Shown here piece after piece: positions 55,332-64,000 of a stretch of 64,000 nucleotides of DNA. The notes beneath the pieces were generated by a model that did not search any database, was not told the origin of the DNA, and saw only the letters and a list, made by a program, of their open reading frames with translations. How positions within the stretch are numbered: the stretch's first letter is position 1; the number at the start of each line of letters is the position of its first letter. Made by a program: the position numbers and the translations under genes. Source of the DNA: Planktothricoides raciborskii GIHE-MW2 (lineage in GTDB: Bacteria; Cyanobacteriota; Cyanobacteriia; Cyanobacteriales; Laspinemataceae); NCBI RefSeq assembly GCF_040564635.1, contig NZ_CP159837.1:3211001-3275000 (forward strand). Reading direction: 5' to 3'.

Positions 55332-55353
55332 TTTGGCCAAATATTTGGCCAAA
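55332..55353. promoter_or_regulatory. 22-bp perfect palindrome upstream of the psbD promoter
   Basis: Half-sites TTTGGCCAAAT / ATTTGGCCAAA form an uninterrupted 22-bp palindrome ending 7 bp before the candidate -35 box. Its position and symmetry suit a dimeric regulator, or a cruciform. No known regulator consensus is claimed. Confidence 0.6.
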
Positions 55354-55360
55354 AAAGGGG

Positions 55361-55390
55361 TTTACTAAATTTTGGTAAATATTCTATAGT
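55361..55390 (+). promoter_or_regulatory. candidate psbD-psbC promoter
   Basis: TTTACT (55361-55366), an 18-bp spacer, TATAGT (55385-55390). This predicts transcription from about 55397 and a leader of ~60 nt with only a weak ribosome-binding site (AAAAGATAAAAG) before psbD. Confidence 0.55.
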
Positions 55391-55457
55391 TATGTTAAGT
55401 TAATGAGAACGCTTGCGATTCTTGTCCACCAAGCAGATTAGATAAAAGATAAAAGTT

Positions 55458-56513
55458 ATGACAATCGCCATTGGACGCAGCCAAGAGCGAGGATGGTTTG
55501 ACGTACTCGACGACTGGCTGAAACGCGATCGCTTTGTATTCGTAGGTTGGTCTGGAATTCTCCTATTCCCCTGCGCCTTCCTGGCGGTTGGGGGCTGGCT
55601 GACCGGCACCACCTTTGTGACTTCCTGGTACACTCACGGATTAGCCTCTTCCTACCTGGAAGGCTGCAACTTCCTGACCGTGGCCGTTTCCACCCCCCCG
55701 AACAGCTTAGGCCATTCCTTACTGTTCCTCTGGGGTCCAGAAGCCCAAGGCTCCTTTGCTCGCTGGTGCCAATTGGGTGGACTCTGGACATTCGTCGCCC
55801 TGCATGGAGCTTTCGCTTTGATTGGCTTCTGCTTGCGTCAGTTGGAGATTGCTCGACTGGTAGGGATTCGCCCCTATAATGCGATCGCCTTCACCGGCCC
55901 GATTGCTGTATTCGTCAGCGTCTTCCTGATGTACCCCTTGGGTCAGTCTGGCTGGTTCTTTGCTCCTAGCTTCGGTGTCGCTGGTATCTTCCGTTTCATC
56001 CTCTTCTTCCAAGGTTTCCACAACTGGACTCTCAACCCCTTCCACATGATGGGAGTGGCGGGTATCCTCGGTGGAGCCCTGCTGTGCGCCATTCACGGTG
56101 CCACAGTGGAAAACACCTTGTTTGAAGATGGCGAAGGTGCCAACACCTTCCGGGCATTTGAACCCACCCAGTCGGAAGAAACCTACTCAATGGTGACTGC
56201 CAACCGCTACTGGTCTCAAATCTTCGGGATTGCCTTCTCCAACAAACGCTGGTTGCACTTCTTCATGTTATTTGTTCCCGTCACCGGGCTGTGGATGTGC
56301 TCCATCGGTGTGGTGGGCTTAGGTCTGAACCTGCGGGCTTATGACTTCGTGTCCCAAGAATTGCGGGCGGCTGAAGACCCGGAATTTGAAACCTTCTACA
56401 CCAAAAACCAACTTTTGAACGAAGGTCTGCGGGCTTGGATGGCTCCGGCTGACCAACCCCATGAAAGCTTTGTGTTCCCCGAGGAAGTTCTGCCTCGCGG
56501 TAACGCTCTGTAA
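55458..56513 (+). CDS. psbD: photosystem II D2 reaction-centre protein
   Basis: D2 and D1 bind the primary electron-transfer cofactors of photosystem II. 351 residues, one short of the usual numbering. Five membrane helices. Key residues are in place: redox-active Tyr159 ([11 protein letters not shown]; conventional Y160), His196 to P680 ([10 protein letters not shown]), non-heme iron ligands His213 ([11 protein letters not shown]) and His267 (KRWLHFFM), and accessory chlorophyll His116 (VALHGAFA). The C-terminus is the canonical [12 protein letters not shown]. psbC normally starts inside this 3' end; here it does not (see psbC). Confidence 0.98.
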   Translation: MTIAIGRSQERGWFDVLDDWLKRDRFVFVGWSGILLFPCAFLAVGGWLTGTTFVTSWYTHGLASSYLEGCNFLTVAVSTPPNSLGHSLLFLWGPEAQGSFARWCQLGGLWTFVALHGAFALIGFCLRQLEIARLVGIRPYNAIAFTGPIAVFVSVFLMYPLGQSGWFFAPSFGVAGIFRFILFFQGFHNWTLNPFHMMGVAGILGGALLCAIHGATVENTLFEDGEGANTFRAFEPTQSEETYSMVTANRYWSQIFGIAFSNKRWLHFFMLFVPVTGLWMCSIGVVGLGLNLRAYDFVSQELRAAEDPEFETFYTKNQLLNEGLRAWMAPADQPHESFVFPEEVLPRGNAL

Positions 56514-56533
56514 TAGTATTCTACTTATCCGGC

Positions 56534-56572
56534 TTTGAGTGTTGAGTCAATCAGACTGACCCAACACTCAAA
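56534..56572 (+). promoter_or_regulatory. hairpin in the psbD-psbC spacer
   Basis: TTTGAGTGTTG (56534-56544) pairs with CAACACTCAAA (56562-56572), and an inner GTCA/TGAC extends the stem. No T-run follows, so it looks more like an RNA-processing or stability element than a terminator. Confidence 0.6.
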
Positions 56573-56621
56573 ACCAAAAACCCCCTAATTGTTGAGTCGA
56601 TCGCAAAAGAGGTCGTAGCCT

Positions 56622-58004
56622 GTGCAAAGCACTTTTAATACGTCAATGATCGGCGGACGTGACCAAGCCACTACCGGCTTTGCCTGGTGGGCTGGTAACG
56701 CTCGTTTAATCAATCTGTCTGGTAAACTCCTGGGTGCTCACGTTGCCCACGCTGGCCTGATTGTCTTCTGGGCTGGAGCCATGACCCTGTTTGAAGTGGC
56801 TCACTTCGTACCAGAAAAACCCATGTACGAGCAAGGTTTAATTCTCCTGCCTCACTTGGGTACCCTGGGCTTTGGTGTTGGCCCTGGTGGTGAAGTAATT
56901 GATACCTTCCCTTACTTCGTGGTTGGTGTTCTGCACTTAATCTCATCTGCTGTTCTCGGTTTTGGCGGCATTTACCACGCCATCCGTGGTCCAGAAACCC
57001 TCGAAGAATACTCTTCTTTCTTTGGGTATGACTGGAAAGACAAGAACCAGATGACCAACATCATCGGCTATCACCTGATCCTGCTCGGATGCGGTGCGCT
57101 GCTTTTGGTGTTCAAAGCCATGTTCTTTGGCGGCGTCTACGACACTTGGGCGCCTGGTGGTGGTGATGTCCGCGTGATTACTAACCCCACTTTGAACCCC
57201 GCTGTGATCTTCGGTTATCTAGTCAAGGCTCCTTTTGGCGGCGAAGGCTGGATCATCGGTGTCAACAACATGGAAGACATCATCGGTGGTCACATCTGGA
57301 TTGGCCTGACCTGCATTGCTGGTGGTATCTGGCACATTCTGACTCAGCCCTTCGGTTGGGTACGTCGTGCCTTCATCTGGAATGGAGAAGCTTATCTGTC
57401 TTACAGCTTGGGCGCTCTATCCCTGATGGCCTTCATCGCCACTGCTTTCGTTTGGTTTAACAACACTGCTTATCCCAGCGAATTCTACGGGCCAACCAAC
57501 GCCGAAGCTTCTCAAGCTCAAGCTTTCACTTTCCTGGTTCGTGACCAACGCTTAGGTGCCAACATTGGTTCTGCTCAAGGCCCCACTGGTCTTGGTAAAT
57601 ACCTCATGCGCTCTCCCACTGGTGAAATCATCTTCGGTGGTGAAACCATGCGTTTCTGGGATTTCCGTGGCCCCTGGGTTGAACCCCTCCGTGGTCCTAA
57701 TGGCTTGGATCTCAAAAAGCTCAAGAACGACATTCAGCCCTGGCAAATTCGTCGTGCTGCTGAATACATGACCCATGCTCCCAACGGTTCTATCAACTCC
57801 GTCGGTGGCATTATCACTGAAGCCAATGGCTTCAACTATGTGAACCCTCGCGCTTGGCTCGCTGGTTCTCACTTTATTCTGGCTTTCTTCTTCTTGGTCG
57901 GACACCTCTGGCACGCTGGTCGCGCTCGCGCTGCCGCTGCTGGTTTTGAAAAAGGTATCGATCGCGAAAACGAGCCAGTTATGTCGATGGATTACATCGA
58001 CTAA
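56622..58004 (+). CDS. psbC: photosystem II CP43 core antenna protein
   Basis: Chlorophyll-binding inner antenna that also donates ligands to the oxygen-evolving cluster. 460 residues, six membrane helices. Glu341 and Arg344 in [14 protein letters not shown] correspond to conventional E354/R357. The start is GTG 56622 with AGAGG eight bases upstream. The N-terminus ([20 protein letters not shown]) matches cyanobacterial CP43 from NTSM onward. Unusually, it begins 108 bp after the psbD stop instead of inside psbD. The psbD end still reads VTLCNS in the psbC-like frame, but the ancestral GTG there is now GCG. It ends at a strong terminator. Confidence 0.98.
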   Translation: MQSTFNTSMIGGRDQATTGFAWWAGNARLINLSGKLLGAHVAHAGLIVFWAGAMTLFEVAHFVPEKPMYEQGLILLPHLGTLGFGVGPGGEVIDTFPYFVVGVLHLISSAVLGFGGIYHAIRGPETLEEYSSFFGYDWKDKNQMTNIIGYHLILLGCGALLLVFKAMFFGGVYDTWAPGGGDVRVITNPTLNPAVIFGYLVKAPFGGEGWIIGVNNMEDIIGGHIWIGLTCIAGGIWHILTQPFGWVRRAFIWNGEAYLSYSLGALSLMAFIATAFVWFNNTAYPSEFYGPTNAEASQAQAFTFLVRDQRLGANIGSAQGPTGLGKYLMRSPTGEIIFGGETMRFWDFRGPWVEPLRGPNGLDLKKLKNDIQPWQIRRAAEYMTHAPNGSINSVGGIITEANGFNYVNPRAWLAGSHFILAFFFLVGHLWHAGRARAAAAGFEKGIDRENEPVMSMDYID

Positions 58005-58043
58005 TCTTCTATCGGTGTTGAATTAATTCATCACATAAGATAA

Positions 58044-58081
58044 AAAACCCCTGTATTCAATTACAGGGGTTTTGTTTTTTT
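58044..58081. terminator. intrinsic terminator of the psbD-psbC operon
   Basis: AAAACCCCTGTA (58044-58055) pairs with TACAGGGGTTTT (58062-58073) over a 6-nt loop, followed by a T-rich run. It serves psbC and, in the other direction, the convergent gene ending at 58091. Confidence 0.93.
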
Positions 58082-58090
58082 ATGAGAGAA

Positions 58091-58612
58091 CTACTTCAAA
58101 AAGCGTCCCGCTAGATTCATCACATCAGTGATATCGATTGTCCCATCGCCATTGGCATCTAAAAAAGCATTCAGCACTGGATTGGCGGCTTGTTGCGGAT
58201 CCGTGGTACTGGCACCAGTTTTTAACAGACTCAGCAATGCCGGAACCACTATGGGCAACATGGCTTGAATTGTTGAGGCATTTAAACCACTTTTTTGAGC
58301 AATTTCTGGGACGATTTCCGCTAATTTAGTTTGACTAAATAAGGCAAAAACAGCTTGCGGATTTGCCGAAGTGCCGCTAAACTGATTTACCAAATTTTTG
58401 ACCATATCTGACCCTTCGGTATTTTGCTTTTCCTGCAAGGCAGACCGCACATATCCCCCCACCATTGACAAGAGCATTTTACTTTTGCCAGGGTCAGCAC
58501 CATAAATACTGGCCGTTTGTTGAATATTGGTCAGAATATTACTCAATTCAGCTAAATTTGCTTGCTGATTTGGATTGTTGACCGCCTGTAAAATTTGGTT
58601 AAATAGTCCCAT
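58091..58612 (-). CDS. DUF937-like helical protein with C-terminal EF-hand/dockerin-type loop
   Basis: 173 residues from ATG 58612 (GGAGCATAAAC precedes it; the frame extends to 58678 without support). Mostly helical, Ala/Gln/Asn-rich (GLFNQILQAVNNPNQQANLA; LNASTIQAMLPIVVPALLSL), similar in style to DUF937 (YidB-like) proteins. The C-terminus carries one Ca-binding-type loop, DANGDGTIDITDV, followed by MNLAGRFLK. A single dockerin-like half-unit is unusual; its function is unknown. Convergent with psbC. Confidence 0.75.
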   Translation of the reverse strand: MGLFNQILQAVNNPNQQANLAELSNILTNIQQTASIYGADPGKSKMLLSMVGGYVRSALQEKQNTEGSDMVKNLVNQFSGTSANPQAVFALFSQTKLAEIVPEIAQKSGLNASTIQAMLPIVVPALLSLLKTGASTTDPQQAANPVLNAFLDANGDGTIDITDVMNLAGRFLK

Positions 58613-58672
58613 GTTTATGCTCCATTTTCTTGATTTCATCAATATTTTATCAATATTCGATATCAATTTAAT

Positions 58673-58784
58673 AGACAATTCTGGCTTTCATACCGTATAA
58701 GATCCCCCCAATCCCCCCCTTAGCCCCTTCAAAGAAGGGGCTAAGGGGGGGTGGGGCTTTGAACGAATTTTGCCAGAATTGTCT
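58673..58784. repeat. MITE-like element with AGACAATTCTGGC ends and nested GC hairpin
   Basis: The ends AGACAATTCTGGC (58673-58685) and GCCAGAATTGTCT (58772-58784) enclose a long hairpin of CCCCCCTTAGCCCC with its exact complement. A single end-copy lies at 51748-51760. 112 bp, non-coding. Confidence 0.8.
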
Positions 58785-59168
58785 AATGATTTTTCACAAT
58801 ATCGATATCGAGCACCGATAATTTGATATTTAATTACTAAAATCATTTATCTAATTTTAGCCATGATTTTGTGCTTAAATTATGATTTAATGCGGTTTAA
58901 ATTGATTTAGATATTTATGGAAATTATAGGTAAAAAAATTTTTGAAAAAATTTTTTTGATTTGAGTTGTTGATTTTTAAGTTTCAATACTATAATAAGTT
59001 ATCACAAAAAAATTTAGTCAATATTTATTTCCCCCTGTAAAACTATCAATCTGCCTAGACCGATCGCTGAGTAGCCTTGTGAATTCATGCAAATAAAACA
59101 TAATGAATTGTTAGCTATCAGCGGCGATCGCATCCTTTTTTCCTTTCTATCACATTGGTGATATTTCC
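58785..59168. other. AT-rich intergenic region before the GTPase gene
   Basis: About 380 bp, no gene. It contains the 58960-59010 AT-rich tract and a HIP1 site; the leader of the GTPase ends in TGGTGATATTTCC before ATG 59169, with no strong ribosome-binding site. Confidence 0.4.
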
Positions 59169-60869
59169 ATGCGCCCCACTCGTCTGTTAACCATCTATAT
59201 CGGTTTGGCCCTGATTTTAGGGCTGATTCTGTGGCTGGTGAATTCTCTTTACCAGCTATATATTCAGGTCTCTTATACCGCTCCATTTTTGGCGTTATTG
59301 CTGGTATTACTGGCGATCGCCCTCCTGGGGCTGTTAGTGGCCACCTTTCTCTATTACATGGGACTCCTGCCCGGATACCCCTTACCCACCAAAGGGGGAA
59401 GGCGCCCTAAAAAACGCCAAATCCCGGTGCAAAAAACTGCTGCCGCTGCGGAAACTTTGCAGGCAATTCGAGAACAGGTGACGCAAATTCAAGATGAAGT
59501 GGCCCGCCAAGCCATGTTACGTCGCACCCGCGAAATTGAAGCCAATTTAGCCAGAGGAAATTTGCACGTGGTGGTCTTTGGCACTGGCGCCGCTGGCAAA
59601 ACCTCCGTGGTCAATGCCCTCTTAGGGCGGATCGTCGGTCGGGTCGAGGCGCCAATGGGCACCACCGAGGTGGGAGAAACCTATACTCTCAAGTTGAAAG
59701 GATTAGAACGAGATATTCTGATTACTGATACACCGGGAATTTCCGAGACAGGTGTGGCTGGTTCTCAACGAGAGGAAATTGCTCGCAAACTCGCCACGGA
59801 AGCCGACTTATTATTATTTGTGGTGGATAATGACCTGAGTCGCACGGAATATGAATCCCTGCAAGCCTTAATGGAAATTGGCAAGCGATCGCTCTTGGTC
59901 TTCAATAAAACTGACCTCTATACCGAAACGGAACAAGAAATTATCCTCGCCCGACTGCGAGAACGAGTGCGGGGCTATATCTCCCCAATGGATTTAGTCG
60001 CAGTAGCAGCGAATCCCAAACCCGTGCAACTCGAAGGGGGCGGTTGTTTTGAAATGGAACCGGATATTATGCCCCTGATTCGCCGAATGGCCGTGATTTT
60101 AAGGGCTGAGGGGGAAGATTTAGTCGCCGATAATATTCTGTTGCAGTCGCAAAAATTAGGAGAAGAAGCCCGAAAGCTGATCGATAGTCAGCAACGACGC
60201 CAAGCGGAGAAAATTGTGGAACGGTTTCAATGGATTGGCGCTGGGGTGATTGCCTGCACCCCAGTCCCCGTGGTGGATCTGTTAGCCACAGCCGCCGTCA
60301 ATGCCCAAATGGTCGTAGAAATTGGCAAAATTTACGATTGTGAAATTAACGTGGAACGAGGTCGAGAAATGGCCTTGTCCTTGGCTAAAACTTTGGCGAG
60401 TTTAGGCATTGTTAAAGGCGCATTAAATTTACTGACCACCGCCTTACAACTGAATCTAAGTACCATTATCCTGGGTAAAGTGATTCAAGGAATTACCGCT
60501 GCCTATTTAACCCGCATTGCCGGAAAAAGTTTCGTTGAATATTTTCGACACGATCAGGATTGGGGGGATGGCGGCATGATGGAAGTGGTTCAACGCCAAT
60601 TTGAACTGACCAAAAAGGATGAGTTTGTCCAAGGTTTCGTCAAAGATGCGATCGCCCGCGTCGTGGATCCGCTGAAAGAGAACTTACCTAACTTATCCGA
60701 TACCCTGCCACCCACTTTTGAGGGGGAGTGGGCTGCCCAAGACCCCGGATATCAGGCAGCTTATCCGTCAGAATATCCGTCAGAGTACCCGTCAGACTAT
60801 CCGTCAGAATATCCGTCAGACTATTCCGACTGGGAAACGCCGCGATCGCGACAACGAGATGATTGGTAA
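59169..60869 (+). CDS. membrane-anchored Era-like GTPase with DUF697
   Basis: 566 residues. Two N-terminal membrane helices (about 7-30 and 38-66), a coiled-coil linker (TLQAIREQVTQIQDEVARQA), a GTPase domain with G1 GTGAAGKTS (138-146), G3 DTPG (187-190) and G4 NKTD (246-249), then a DUF697 domain (around 340-480: WIGAGVIACTPVPVVDLLAT ... NVERGREMALSLAKTLASLG). The C-terminal tail is a YPSE/YPSD tetrapeptide repeat encoded by a 12-bp tandem (60768-60830). Conserved across cyanobacteria; the cargo or process it controls is not known. Monocistronic. Confidence 0.88.
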   Translation: MRPTRLLTIYIGLALILGLILWLVNSLYQLYIQVSYTAPFLALLLVLLAIALLGLLVATFLYYMGLLPGYPLPTKGGRRPKKRQIPVQKTAAAAETLQAIREQVTQIQDEVARQAMLRRTREIEANLARGNLHVVVFGTGAAGKTSVVNALLGRIVGRVEAPMGTTEVGETYTLKLKGLERDILITDTPGISETGVAGSQREEIARKLATEADLLLFVVDNDLSRTEYESLQALMEIGKRSLLVFNKTDLYTETEQEIILARLRERVRGYISPMDLVAVAANPKPVQLEGGGCFEMEPDIMPLIRRMAVILRAEGEDLVADNILLQSQKLGEEARKLIDSQQRRQAEKIVERFQWIGAGVIACTPVPVVDLLATAAVNAQMVVEIGKIYDCEINVERGREMALSLAKTLASLGIVKGALNLLTTALQLNLSTIILGKVIQGITAAYLTRIAGKSFVEYFRHDQDWGDGGMMEVVQRQFELTKKDEFVQGFVKDAIARVVDPLKENLPNLSDTLPPTFEGEWAAQDPGYQAAYPSEYPSEYPSDYPSEYPSDYSDWETPRSRQRDDW

Positions 60870-60953
60870 GTTATGGGTTATGAGTTACTCGTTATTCGTC
60901 AGAAAAATCACCAAATAACCCATAACCCATAACTCATAACTCATAACTGATAA
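60870..60953. repeat. TAACCCA/TAACTCA heptamer tract
   Basis: ATGGGTTATGAGTTACTC-type units face ATAACCCATAACCCATAACT units, forming an imperfect hairpin between two convergent genes; part of the cyanobacterial heptamer repeat class. Confidence 0.65.
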
Positions 60954-61106
60954 TTAAATGAAAAATGACCAAATCATCCCTGGATCGATCGGCGCCGGAA
61001 TCATTTCTCCCCGTAAATCCAACAATTGAACCAACATCAGATATGCTACGGCTAACACCAAAGAAATCGCCCCAGTCACAATCGCCACAATTTTGGAACG
61101 ATCCAT
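60954..61106 (-). CDS. 50-residue single-pass membrane protein
   Basis: Reverse-strand frame from ATG 61106, preceded by a very strong ribosome-binding site (CGGAGGAAAGTT). One membrane helix (IVAIVTGAISLVLAVAYLML), then VQLLDLRGEMIPAPIDPGMI and a short hydrophobic end (WSFFI). The composition, strong ribosome-binding site and ordered layout support a real gene. It resembles small conserved cyanobacterial membrane proteins of unknown role; no name can be assigned. Confidence 0.75.
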   Translation of the reverse strand: MDRSKIVAIVTGAISLVLAVAYLMLVQLLDLRGEMIPAPIDPGMIWSFFI

Positions 61107-61311
61107 AACTTTCCTCCGTTTTGTAAAGTTTTCCTCAAAAATTTTAGGCTAATCGCCCCCTAATGGGTTATGTTATTTGTTATTAGTTATTGGTTATTGC
61201 TGATGTTAATTATTAAACAACAAATAACAAATAAATAATAATCAAATCAACAATAATCAATAACTAATGAAGTATCAAGTGATGAAAAAGCTCAAAGGTG
61301 GAGACTATGAT

Positions 61312-62292
61312 ATGGAATCTGTAGCTGATTTATCTCCTCAACCAATTAGCCGTGAAAATGAGGCAGTTGTCCAAACCTGGGACTTGAGTAAATTCTATCG
61401 GGCTGGGTTTTGGATGAATCAAAAAATCCTGTCCTTAAAAAACTGTAATTTAACCATTTATCCTGGCGAAACCTTTGGTTTATTAGGGCAGAATGGTGCA
61501 GGCAAAACCACATTAATTAAAACTCTTTTAGGAATTGTCAAACCCACCAGCGGACGAGGGGTTATTTTCGGGCGTCCTTTGGGCGATCGCGCCGTGAGAG
61601 AACGCATCGGTTACTTACCGGAAAATGCTTATTTTTATGATTATCTCACGGGCTGGGAATGCTTAGAATTTGCCGCTAATTTATTTCAAATTCCTGGGGA
61701 AGTTAGAGAACATCGGATTATTGATTTACTCGATTTAGTCGGGCTGGATAAATCCAGTGCTAAAAACAAACAAATGCGTCAATATTCCAAAGGAATGTTA
61801 CAACGCATTGGCATGGCACAAGCTTTAATTAATGACCCGGAATTACTCTTATTAGATGAACCAATGTCCGGTCTTGACCCTTTGGGTCGATATCAAATGC
61901 GGGAAATTATTTTATCCTTGAAAAAGCAAGGAAAGACGATTTTCTTTAATAGCCATATTTTAGCAGATGTGGAAAAAATCTGCGATCGCGTCGCTATTCT
62001 GGCGCGAGGAGAAATCATTGCGTCTGGCACAATTAAAGAACTGATTGGCACATCAGATATCTATCAAGTCAAAGGCCAAGGAGGTAACTTAGAGGTATTA
62101 AAACAATGGCTCAACAATTTAGAATTTGAAGATGAAACTTGGCAAGGCATATTACAAGGAAATACCCAAGATTTTTTAGCCAGCTTACAACTGATGGAAG
62201 CGAAACTGATTTCTCTCACTTTAGCCAATGGTTCATTAGAGGAGTTTTTTGTCCAACAACTTCGGGAAAAAGGGTTAACGGTTACGCAATAA
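61312..62292 (+). CDS. ABC transporter ATP-binding protein
   Basis: ATPase subunit of an exporter-type ABC system (CcmA/YhaQ-like). Walker A LLGQNGAGKTTL, Q-loop region GYLPENAYFYDYLT, signature YSKGMLQRIG, Walker B ELLLLDEPMSGLDP, and H-loop FFNSHIL. A C-terminal ~80-residue extension follows the nucleotide-binding domain. The frame is open from ATG 61267, but ATG 61312 has GGTGGAG upstream and is preferred (326 residues). No permease gene adjoins (the next gene is convergent), so its membrane partner and substrate are unknown. Confidence 0.9.
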   Translation: MESVADLSPQPISRENEAVVQTWDLSKFYRAGFWMNQKILSLKNCNLTIYPGETFGLLGQNGAGKTTLIKTLLGIVKPTSGRGVIFGRPLGDRAVRERIGYLPENAYFYDYLTGWECLEFAANLFQIPGEVREHRIIDLLDLVGLDKSSAKNKQMRQYSKGMLQRIGMAQALINDPELLLLDEPMSGLDPLGRYQMREIILSLKKQGKTIFFNSHILADVEKICDRVAILARGEIIASGTIKELIGTSDIYQVKGQGGNLEVLKQWLNNLEFEDETWQGILQGNTQDFLASLQLMEAKLISLTLANGSLEEFFVQQLREKGLTVTQ

Positions 62293-62421
62293 TTACGCAA
62301 TAAACCGATGGTTCGGGACACGACCTTGCCGTGTCCCTGGGCAAACTATTCTTGTGTCCGATTAGGGTTCGATTACGGTAGGAAGCATGACCGCCAGTAA
62401 ATGATTGCTAAAAAGCAGATA

Positions 62422-62449
62422 TTGACTGGCGGATATTTCCGCCAGTCAA
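62422..62449. terminator. 11-bp hairpin between convergent genes
   Basis: TTGACTGGCGG (62422-62432) pairs perfectly with CCGCCAGTCAA (62439-62449) over ATATTT. It lies between the ABC ATPase and amylase genes; there is no T-run, so termination is likely but not certain. A second copy of the CCGCCAGT core is at 62391. Confidence 0.55.
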
Positions 62450-62485
62450 AATCACGATTTTAGATCGCGATCCAAAATCACGCAC

Positions 62486-63949
62486 CTATATACAAATAAT
62501 AGCGCTACGAGGCGGTAAAGTCAAGTTAATTTGATTGTCCTGGCAAGATATTTGTCCCTGCCCATATAATCGCTGATTTGGCTTAAATTCACCGCGAATA
62601 CTAAAGCTTTTTATTGCCGATTCTATCCCGCAATTAATGGCGACCAATATCGATTCTTCTGGGCAAGTCCGGGCAAACACATAAACCATTCCCTGACTGC
62701 CGATAATTTCATAGTCTCCTATCTGTAAACACTGATAATTTCGCCGCAGCTTAATTAACTCTTTGTGCATCTTTAAGACCGATTGATTCCATTGATTTTC
62801 TGGGGGGAAGCCCCGACGACAATCTGGGTCATCACCTCCCGGTAAACCCACTTCATCCCCATAGTAAATACTCGGCGATCCGACACTGGTCATTAATAAC
62901 ACCGTGGCTAATTCTATGGTAGCTAAGTCTTCTCCACAAATGGTTAACAATCTGGCGGTATCGTGACTATCTAATAAGTTTAATTGGGTGAGTTGAATTT
63001 CCCACGGATATAAATTTAGCAGGTTTTGCATTTTTTGGGCATATCCAGCGGCATCTAAAGCGGGATAGGGGTAATATTCGTGATGTTCTACCAGTTCCAT
63101 TTTGACGCGATCGCCTGCGGTAAAGGCGATCGTTGGTCCGGTAAATAAATAATTCATAACCCCATCAAACTGGGTGCCATCTAACCATTGTCGCGAGTCT
63201 TTCCAGACTTCTCCCACAATATAAGCATCCGGGTTTATGGCTTTCACTCGTTGGCGAAATTCCTGCCAAAATCCGGGAGTTTCCACACAGTAAGGCACAT
63301 CCAAACGCCAGCCATCAATTCCTTGTTGAATCCAATATTCGGCAATTTGCATAATATATTCTCGCACCGCTGAATTGTCGTGGTTAAACTTAGGCAGCGA
63401 TCGATTATTTGCCCAACCGATATAATTCGCCAGTTTACTGCCATCGTAAGCGGATATAGGCCAATTTTCTATTAAAAACCAATCTACCCAAGGAGAATTT
63501 GGGCCATTTTCTAAAATATCATTAAAAAAGAAAAATCCTCGACTGGCATGATTAAATACTCCATCCAGTACCACCTTAATTTCCCGTTGATGGGCAGCAT
63601 CTAGCAAAGCCATAAATGCTTGATTCCCTCCCAATATGGGGTCAACTTGGTAATAGTCATGGGTGTGGTAACGGTGATTACAAGCGGATTGAAAAATTGG
63701 GGTAAAATAAATGGCATTAATGCCTAAGTCTTGTAAGTAATCCAATTTCTCTATTACTCCCCAAAGATTCCCTCCTTTGTATCCTTGTAGGGTCGGAGGT
63801 GCATCCCAGGGTTCTAATTGTTCCGGTTGCCAACCACCCCCCGGTTGACGGCAAAATTTTCCCGCAGGTGGTTCACTTTTGGCGAAGCGATCGGGAAAAA
63901 TTTGATAGAAAACAGCTTGTTTTACCCAATCAGGGGTTTGAATTTTCAT
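62486..63949 (-). CDS. GH13 alpha-amylase/neopullulanase-like hydrolase
   Basis: Hydrolyses alpha-glucans or maltodextrins in the cytosol (no signal peptide). 487 residues. Conserved GH13 regions: I DGVFNHAS (129-136), II GWRLDVPY with nucleophile Asp217, III VGEVW with acid/base Glu247, IV LLDSHD with Asp330. The N-terminus WVKQAVFYQIFPDRF is typical of neopullulanase/cyclomaltodextrinase relatives, but the extra N-terminal beta-domain of those enzymes is absent. It could act in glycogen turnover, given the cyanobacterial setting. The ATG at 63949 is the first in frame. Confidence 0.92.
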   Translation of the reverse strand: MKIQTPDWVKQAVFYQIFPDRFAKSEPPAGKFCRQPGGGWQPEQLEPWDAPPTLQGYKGGNLWGVIEKLDYLQDLGINAIYFTPIFQSACNHRYHTHDYYQVDPILGGNQAFMALLDAAHQREIKVVLDGVFNHASRGFFFFNDILENGPNSPWVDWFLIENWPISAYDGSKLANYIGWANNRSLPKFNHDNSAVREYIMQIAEYWIQQGIDGWRLDVPYCVETPGFWQEFRQRVKAINPDAYIVGEVWKDSRQWLDGTQFDGVMNYLFTGPTIAFTAGDRVKMELVEHHEYYPYPALDAAGYAQKMQNLLNLYPWEIQLTQLNLLDSHDTARLLTICGEDLATIELATVLLMTSVGSPSIYYGDEVGLPGGDDPDCRRGFPPENQWNQSVLKMHKELIKLRRNYQCLQIGDYEIIGSQGMVYVFARTCPEESILVAINCGIESAIKSFSIRGEFKPNQRLYGQGQISCQDNQINLTLPPRSAIICI

Positions 63950-64000
63950 ATATTCTCCGATTTGATATTACTGGGCGATGGCCGATATGATTGAACGATA

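Overview
The window looks like a chromosomal segment of a filamentous, probably oscillatorialean, cyanobacterium. It carries psbD, psbC, psaE and ycf4, many cyanobacterium-specific families (DUF3318, DUF928, DUF3172, DUF4278, DUF6391, cyanoexosortase with HpsJ), very frequent HIP1 octamers (GCGATCGC), heptanucleotide repeats and several decayed insertion sequences. I found no rRNA, no tRNA and no CRISPR array. Genus cannot be fixed from sequence reading alone.

Layout. 0-6 kb: tail of a frameshifted IS605-type tnpB, an exopolysaccharide-initiating glycosylphosphotransferase, DUF3318, and a reverse-strand uvrC with an overlapping membrane protein. 6-20 kb: a CHASE2-adenylate cyclase, a DUF928 protein, a TPR protein, YbjQ, a decayed IS1-like element, DUF3172, a CHAT protease-STAND ATPase-nucleotidyl cyclase fusion, then a cyanoexosortase/HpsJ surface-polysaccharide cluster. 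20-36 kb: a Ski2-like RNA helicase, an IS5-type transposase remnant, two tandem ricin-like lectin genes (one broken), a 1,050-residue transglutaminase/DUF2126 protein, a Met-rich zinc-ribbon protein, a Pro-rich lipoprotein, and MORN and DUF6391 proteins. 36-48.5 kb: psaE, mutM, and a chaperone-usher pilus locus whose subunit genes are tandemly amplified in an exact 2,168-bp unit that drags the 3' end of mutM along. 48.5-51.8 kb: a mobile-element scrapyard (GC-rich remnant, HIP1 satellite, dead DUF6516 toxin-like gene, dead IS630). 51.8-64 kb: a ketoacyl synthase, a cyclophilin lipoprotein, ycf4, psbD-psbC, a DUF937-like EF-hand protein, a membrane GTPase, a 50-residue membrane protein, an ABC ATPase and a GH13 amylase.

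How the parts work together. psbD/psbC (PSII core), psaE and ycf4 (PSI) belong to the photosynthetic apparatus. The glycosylphosphotransferase, cyanoexosortase/HpsJ and chaperone-usher genes all concern the cell surface. The two class III cyclases imply cAMP-type signalling, one from an extracellular CHASE2 sensor and one from a caspase-like/NTPase module.

Most notable points: (i) the recent amplification and rearrangement of the pilus locus, with a near-consensus promoter only in the amplified version; (ii) the CHAT-STAND-cyclase fusion; (iii) psbD and psbC separated by 108 bp instead of overlapping, with a vestige of the ancestral psbC start, and a 22-bp perfect palindrome next to the putative psbD promoter; (iv) several unrelated MITE-like and palindromic repeat families.
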